From NCBI GenBank assembly GCA_027038775.1, contig JALWGP010000032.1, positions 1-17,610 on the forward strand: a stretch of 17,610 bases of DNA, in the 5' to 3' direction. Under the pieces are notes generated by a model. It worked only from the letters and a program-made list of their open reading frames with translations, searched no databases and was not told the origin of the DNA. Below are positions 13,667-17,610 of the stretch, piece by piece (within the stretch, counting starts at the first letter, position 1; each line of letters starts with the position of its first letter). The stretch comes from Sedimenticola sp. Its GTDB lineage: Bacteria > Pseudomonadota > Gammaproteobacteria > Chromatiales > Chromatiaceae. A program made the position numbers and the translations under genes.

Positions 13667-15898
13667 TCAGGGCCGGGCGACGGTGGTTTCCGGCAGGGTG
13701 TCCCGTGCCGGCTTTCCGAAGAGGTACCCCTGGCCGTGGCTGAATCCCGCTCGGCGGATGATCTCCAGCGCCTGTTCGTCCTCGATTCCCTCGGCGACGG
13801 TGCGGTAGCCGGCCCTGCCGATCATCTGCGCGATGCCCTCGATCATCTCGCGCTGCCTGCCTCCCTCCAGGATGCGGCGGGTCATGGAGATGTCGAACTT
13901 GATGATGTCCACCGGCATGGAGGCGAGGTAACGGAGCGAGGAGTAGCCGCTGCCAAAGTCGTCCAGCGCCACCTGGTAGCCGAGTTCACGGGCCAGGCGG
14001 ATCTGTCGGGTGGCGTCCTGCAACCGCGTGATGAGGGTGGTCTCCGTGATCTCCAGGACCAGGAAGCGGCCTCCGGCGATTCCCGCCAGTTCCCCGAGGA
14101 GTTGCATCACCCGCTTCGACAACAGCCCGCTGGCCGAAAGGTTGACGGAGAGACCCACCCCCTCGGGAAACCGGCCCCGCTCCTGGTCCTCGCTCACGGC
14201 GCGCAGCACCGCCTGGTCGAACTCCTCCTCCAGGCGGTGGGCCTCCACGGTGGGCAGGAACTGGCCCGGCATGAGCAGTTCCCCGTCCTGCTTCAGCCGG
14301 GCCAGCGCCTCGAGGTAGATGACCCGTTCCTCGTGGAGGTCGAACACCGGCTGGTAGTGCATCTCCACCCCTTCCCCGTGCCGCACCGCACGTTGCACTG
14401 CGTGGATGGCGCGACTGGAGTAGAGCATGCCCTCGTCCTCGTCCATCTGCGGTTCGTGGAAACAGATGTGATGGGTGCCGGGACGCTTGGCGTGGTACAT
14501 GGCCGTGTCCGCCCTCCGCTTGAGCTCCGACAGGTCGGGCAGACTGCCGGCGTCGGAGATGGCGATGCCGATGCTCAGGTGAACCGGCTCGTGGATGCCG
14601 AGCCGCGAGAAGTCCTCTTCGTGCATGGCCTGGAGGCAGCGCTCGGCCAGTTTCTCCGCGCATTCGCGGCCGCACTCGAGCATGAGGGTGGCGAATTCGT
14701 CGCCTCCGAGACGGTAGAGCCTGTCCCCCCGGCGGAGCACCTGCTGGATCCTGCTGGCAATGATGCGGATCACCTCGTCTCCCACCTGGTGCCCGTAGCT
14801 GTCGTTGATGGCCTTGAAGTGGTCACAGTCGAACAATAGGAAGGCGATTTCCATTCTCGTTCCATCCAGGAGGGAACGGAGGTTCTTCCAGTCGCGCTCG
14901 AAGGCCCGGCGGTTCCAGCTGCCGGTGAGCGGATCCTTGTGCGCGAGTTCCCACAACTCCCGGTTCCGCTCGTCGAGATCGAGCCGCGCCGTTTCCAGCT
15001 GGAGATGGTAGTCCTGAAGCGAGGCGCGGATGGCCTCCAGCTCGGCGATGGGTTGGCTGTGCAGCATGTCCTCCTCGGAGAGTTCGCCCTTCCTGAGCTT
15101 CGTCACGAACTCGCTCAGGCGTGTCAGCGGACGCCGGACCAGCAGGGAGAAGAAGGCGAGCAGGGCAAGGGCCAGGAAGACCACGAGGAGTGTAAGCCGG
15201 ATCATGGCCTGCTCGACGGCTTCCATGAACTCCTGCCGTGCCATGCTGCGGACCGGCCGCAGATGGAGCATTCCGGGAAGCGTCTCCACGGCGACAGCGT
15301 GTTCCGGCATGTCGCGCACGTCGATGGCGGAGAAGTCGAGCCGGCTGAAGGAGAAGGTCTCCCGGATGGCTTCCAGCAGGTCCGCCTGCAGCACGACGTG
15401 GCCCGCCGGTGAGTGCGGACCTTCGGGAATGGGATGGCTGAGTTCGATCAGCAGTCTCTCCCCGCTGCGCCAGATTCGGGGGTTCGGCGTGAAGGGGATC
15501 CGCTCGGGAAGGGGATCCCCGTGGAAGCGGGCCAGGGGAGCCCCGTTCCCGTCGTAGAGGCCGGCCTCCAGGATGAAGCCGGGCAGGGTGCCGGTCTTGC
15601 GGAGTCGGTGCTGGTGCCAGTAAGAATAGTAGGTGGAGTCCTGCAATTGCTGGCGCACCTCGTCCCAGCGGGCGAGCCGTTCCGCGATCCCCTGTATCCT
15701 GTCCACGGTGTCCGACAGGGCCAGCAAGAACTCTTCCCGGGCCAGCGCATGTTCAAGGCGGTCGAGCCGTTCGCCGGTTTCCTGGATCTCGCCGAGCGTG
15801 GCCCAGCCGAACAGGCCGAGCAGCAGGGCCATGGTCGCGGCCAGGGCATACAGGTAGGCATTGAGGGGCAGGATGAACCCCCGGCCACTGCGCTTCAT
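13667..15898 (-). CDS. Membrane GGDEF-EAL cyclic di-GMP enzyme with periplasmic sensor
   Basis: 743 residues. Membrane helices at about 8-35 and 231-254 bracket a periplasmic sensor region of about 195 residues that I cannot assign to a named family; it resembles double-PAS/CHASE-type inputs in size. A HAMP-like and coiled linker (255-317) leads to GGDEF (about 318-480) with GGDEF at 398-402 and I-site RRGD at 389-392, so the cyclase looks active and product-inhibited. The EAL domain (about 500-735) has EAL at 530-532, Asn586, Glu616, Asp646-Asp647, Lys667, Glu703 and Gln723, all expected residues. ATG overlaps the stop of the hydrolase gene (ATGA), so they are translated together. It is a second, differently wired cyclic di-GMP enzyme in the window and has no receiver domain. 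Confidence 0.92.
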   Translation of the reverse strand: MKRSGRGFILPLNAYLYALAATMALLLGLFGWATLGEIQETGERLDRLEHALAREEFLLALSDTVDRIQGIAERLARWDEVRQQLQDSTYYSYWHQHRLRKTGTLPGFILEAGLYDGNGAPLARFHGDPLPERIPFTPNPRIWRSGERLLIELSHPIPEGPHSPAGHVVLQADLLEAIRETFSFSRLDFSAIDVRDMPEHAVAVETLPGMLHLRPVRSMARQEFMEAVEQAMIRLTLLVVFLALALLAFFSLLVRRPLTRLSEFVTKLRKGELSEEDMLHSQPIAELEAIRASLQDYHLQLETARLDLDERNRELWELAHKDPLTGSWNRRAFERDWKNLRSLLDGTRMEIAFLLFDCDHFKAINDSYGHQVGDEVIRIIASRIQQVLRRGDRLYRLGGDEFATLMLECGRECAEKLAERCLQAMHEEDFSRLGIHEPVHLSIGIAISDAGSLPDLSELKRRADTAMYHAKRPGTHHICFHEPQMDEDEGMLYSSRAIHAVQRAVRHGEGVEMHYQPVFDLHEERVIYLEALARLKQDGELLMPGQFLPTVEAHRLEEEFDQAVLRAVSEDQERGRFPEGVGLSVNLSASGLLSKRVMQLLGELAGIAGGRFLVLEITETTLITRLQDATRQIRLARELGYQVALDDFGSGYSSLRYLASMPVDIIKFDISMTRRILEGGRQREMIEGIAQMIGRAGYRTVAEGIEDEQALEIIRRAGFSHGQGYLFGKPARDTLPETTVARP

Positions 15899-16839
15899 CG
15901 CCCGTTGGTCACTCGCTGCAGCAGTTCATCGATGGCGTCGAGCAGGCTGAACTCGTGTTCCGCATCGAAGAAATGATCGGCACCCTCGATGATCCGCATC
16001 TCCAGTTTCGGTATCCTGCCGATGGCGGTGGTCCAGTTCGTTCCCATGCGATGGTCCTCGCTGCCGATGATGGCGGTCATGGGCACGGGCGAGTGGGCCA
16101 GCGCTTCCAGCACCCTTGCTTCGTCCCAGGTGTAGTAACCGAGAATCTTCTCCGCGGTGGTGACGTAGCGTCGGCAGTAAGCGATGGGAAAGTTTCCAAG
16201 CTCCTTTCCCTTTCCTTCTCTCATGATCTTGCGGGCCCGCTGGACGCCGCCGTTGGCCTCGTTCCTGAACACCGCCTGTCCCGGGCCAAAATGGGTGAGG
16301 CTGATCAGGATGGCGTGCTTCACCTCCGGCGCAGCCCGGGGAAGATAGGCCGCGATCATCACGCTGCCCGTACTGTGGCCGACGAGCACGATCCGCCGGT
16401 GACCCCGTTCCTTCAACCACTTCACCCACGCGCCGATCTCGGCTACGGCCTCCTCCATGTCGTGCCTCTGCACGGCCTCGCAGGCCAGGCTGCTGCGTCG
16501 GTCGCTGATGCTCAGGGTGAGCGTGGGTGTGAGCACGGGGTAGCCCAGTTCCTCGTTCAGGGAATCGGCCAGCCTGCGCACGGTGGGAAAGTCCTGGGTC
16601 TGCAGGAAGCCATGGAGAACGAGTACGGCGGGCCGGCCCGGCTCGCCCTCGAGATAGCCGGCGTTGGCGAGCAGGCCGTTCGGCATGGTCGCCTGCACGG
16701 CTTCCGCAAGCGCGGGGCGGACCGGAAGGAGAAACAGCAGCGCCAGGAGAACGAACGCCTGTCGGGCGGGAGACGGGAGCAATCGCCTTTCCCTGTGCGG
16801 GATCGCATGAAGTGTGCCGGGGCTGATCATTCTATCCAT
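15895..16839 (-). CDS. Exported alpha/beta hydrolase
   Basis: 314 residues from ATG 16839; ATG 16830 is also possible. The open frame extends to ATG 16893, but that start lies inside a hairpin and lacks a ribosome-binding site. A hydrophobic segment (27-43) after Arg/His-rich residues, ending ALA|EA near 45, is a signal peptide, so action in the periplasm is expected. The fold is alpha/beta hydrolase: oxyanion motif LVLHGFLQ, nucleophile elbow GHSTGS with Ser156, acid Asp262 (GSEDHR) and His289 (GADHFF). The long first loop and the cap region (about 185-240) do not identify the substrate; esterase or lipase-like action is likely. It is coupled by ATGA overlap to the GGDEF-EAL gene, which suggests a shared role at the cell envelope (inference). 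Confidence 0.82.
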   Translation of the reverse strand: MDRMISPGTLHAIPHRERRLLPSPARQAFVLLALLFLLPVRPALAEAVQATMPNGLLANAGYLEGEPGRPAVLVLHGFLQTQDFPTVRRLADSLNEELGYPVLTPTLTLSISDRRSSLACEAVQRHDMEEAVAEIGAWVKWLKERGHRRIVLVGHSTGSVMIAAYLPRAAPEVKHAILISLTHFGPGQAVFRNEANGGVQRARKIMREGKGKELGNFPIAYCRRYVTTAEKILGYYTWDEARVLEALAHSPVPMTAIIGSEDHRMGTNWTTAIGRIPKLEMRIIEGADHFFDAEHEFSLLDAIDELLQRVTNGR

Positions 16840-16888
16840 GTAACGAACGGGCCTTTCCGGGTGGTCGATGAGCGCCGGGAAAGCGCCG

Positions 16889-16914
16889 GCCAAGGGCGGG
16901 ATCCCACCCTTGGC
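16889..16914 (-). terminator. Hairpin after ppiA, possible terminator or attenuator
   Basis: GCCAAGGG (16889-16896) and CCCTTGGC (16907-16914) form a perfect 8-bp stem around a 10-base centre that contains the palindrome GGGATCCC. It starts 7 bp after the ppiA stop codon on the minus strand and 50 bp before the preferred hydrolase start. No T-run follows on either strand, so it is not a classical intrinsic terminator; it may protect the ppiA transcript end or reduce read-through into the hydrolase gene. Confidence 0.5.
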
Positions 16915-16920
16915 TGAAGG

Positions 16921-17475
16921 TTATCTCATTCGCGTCACCGATTCTATCACCACGGGTTCAAGCGGCACGTCCCGCATGCCGTTGCGCACGCCCGTGGGCA
17001 CGGCAGCGATGGCGTCCAGCACCTCCAGCCCCCGGGTGATCCGTCCGAAGACGGCGTAGCCCCAGCCGTCGAAGCTGGGGTGGTCGAGGCTGGGGTTGTC
17101 CCTGTGGTTGATGAAGAACTGGGAAGTGGCCGAGTGGGGATCCGAGGTGCGTGCCATGGCGATGGTGCCGCGCCTGTTCTTCAGGCCGTTCTTCGCCTCG
17201 TTCTCGACGGGTGCGTGGGTGGGCTTCTTCTTCATGTCCACGGTGTAGCCGCCGCCCTGGATCATGAAGCCGGAGATGACCCGGTGGAAGAGGGTGCCGT
17301 CGTAGAAGCCCTCATCCACGTAGCGCAGGAAGTTGGCCACCGTCTTCGGCGCCCGGTCGGCATCCAGGGCGATCTCCATGTCGCCCTTGCTGGTCTTCAT
17401 CAGTATCTTCACCTCTTCGGCCTGTGCGGTGGTGACCAAGGTGAACAGAAAGAGGATGGAAAAGATCTTTTTCAT
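16921..17475 (-). CDS. ppiA: Periplasmic peptidyl-prolyl cis-trans isomerase A (cyclophilin)
   Basis: 184 residues from ATG 17475, preceded by AGGGA about 9 bp away; the frame extends ten codons upstream but the shorter start gives a proper signal peptide. MKKIFSILFLFTLVTTAQA is that signal, cut before Glu20, so the enzyme works on proline bonds of periplasmic proteins. The cyclophilin domain has FHRVISGFMIQGGG (Arg66, Gln74 region), [28 protein letters not shown] and WGYAVFGRI. It resembles the ppiB product along its whole length, including the C-terminal pattern PLEPVVIE, and has the bacterial rather than the eukaryotic cyclophilin loops. The hairpin at 16889-16914 separates it from the next gene, so it is probably its own transcription unit. 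Confidence 0.93.
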   Translation of the reverse strand: MKKIFSILFLFTLVTTAQAEEVKILMKTSKGDMEIALDADRAPKTVANFLRYVDEGFYDGTLFHRVISGFMIQGGGYTVDMKKKPTHAPVENEAKNGLKNRRGTIAMARTSDPHSATSQFFINHRDNPSLDHPSFDGWGYAVFGRITRGLEVLDAIAAVPTGVRNGMRDVPLEPVVIESVTRMR

Positions 17476-17529
17476 GGTCGAAGTTCCCTGTGTGATTCCT
17501 GGCACGGCGGTCGAAGGCGGGGTCCGGGT

Positions 17530-17609
17530 CTCCGTTCCGGGGGTGTCGGCAGCAGGGATGCTGCCGTCAAGCCTCCAGGGATGGATTCACGGCGTCCCCC
17601 GGAACGGAG
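17530..17609. repeat. Structured intergenic repeat with nested hairpins
   Basis: CTCCGTTCCGGGGG (17530-17543) and CCCCCGGAACGGAG (17596-17609) are a perfect 14-bp inverted repeat. Between them CGGCAGCA (17547-17554) and TGCTGCCG (17559-17566) form an 8-bp stem with a GGGA loop, and CTCCAGGGATGGAT (around 17573-17586) forms a second, small hairpin with the same GGGA loop. The core CAGGGATG thus occurs twice. The remaining 54 bp to ppiA (17476-17529) hold no recognised feature. The region lies at the window edge and may continue beyond it. The pattern resembles repetitive intergenic hairpin elements of proteobacteria, but I cannot name the family. Confidence 0.6.
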
Positions 17610-17610
17610 G

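Overview
The window is GC-rich DNA with tight, often 4-bp overlapping genes and frequent GTG/TTG starts. The gene set (Bat aerotolerance genes, LpxH, two cyclophilins, a DUF455 ferritin-like protein and two GGDEF-EAL enzymes) suggests a Gram-negative proteobacterium, most likely a high-GC gammaproteobacterium. LpxH implies lipid A synthesis. The genus cannot be fixed from the sequence alone. No tRNA, rRNA, CRISPR array, insertion sequence or prophage gene was seen.

Left part (1-4941): the tail of a BatB-type VWA/TPR protein and a compact BatD run rightwards. They meet, tail to tail with a 20-bp overlap, a leftward two-gene unit. That unit encodes an ExbB/MotA/TolQ-like membrane protein and a partner with a single membrane helix carrying an Asp, a long coiled coil and a C-terminal domain that is not the usual OmpA-like one. 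A 100-bp divergent promoter region separates this unit from a rightward pair: a DUF455 diiron-type protein and an unrecognised exported protein.

Centre (5095-12353): a compact rightward operon that reads as one signalling chain. It holds a lipoprotein NMT1-like substrate-binding protein with no transporter genes beside it, a 1364-residue membrane histidine kinase (HAMP, four PAS, two GAF, HisKA, HATPase), an Rcp1-like single-domain response regulator, and a REC-GGDEF-EAL response regulator. The inferred logic is that a periplasmic ligand is sensed by the binding protein and kinase, phosphate passes to two receivers, and cyclic di-GMP level is adjusted. This is the most interesting system in the window.

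Right part (12363-17475): everything is on the minus strand. In transcription order it is ppiA (periplasmic cyclophilin), a hairpin, an exported alpha/beta hydrolase translationally coupled to a membrane GGDEF-EAL protein, then ppiB (cytoplasmic cyclophilin) and lpxH. The two cyclophilins are close paralogs. The last 80 bp hold a 14-bp perfect inverted repeat enclosing two smaller hairpins that share a GGGATG loop core, probably a copy of an intergenic repeat.
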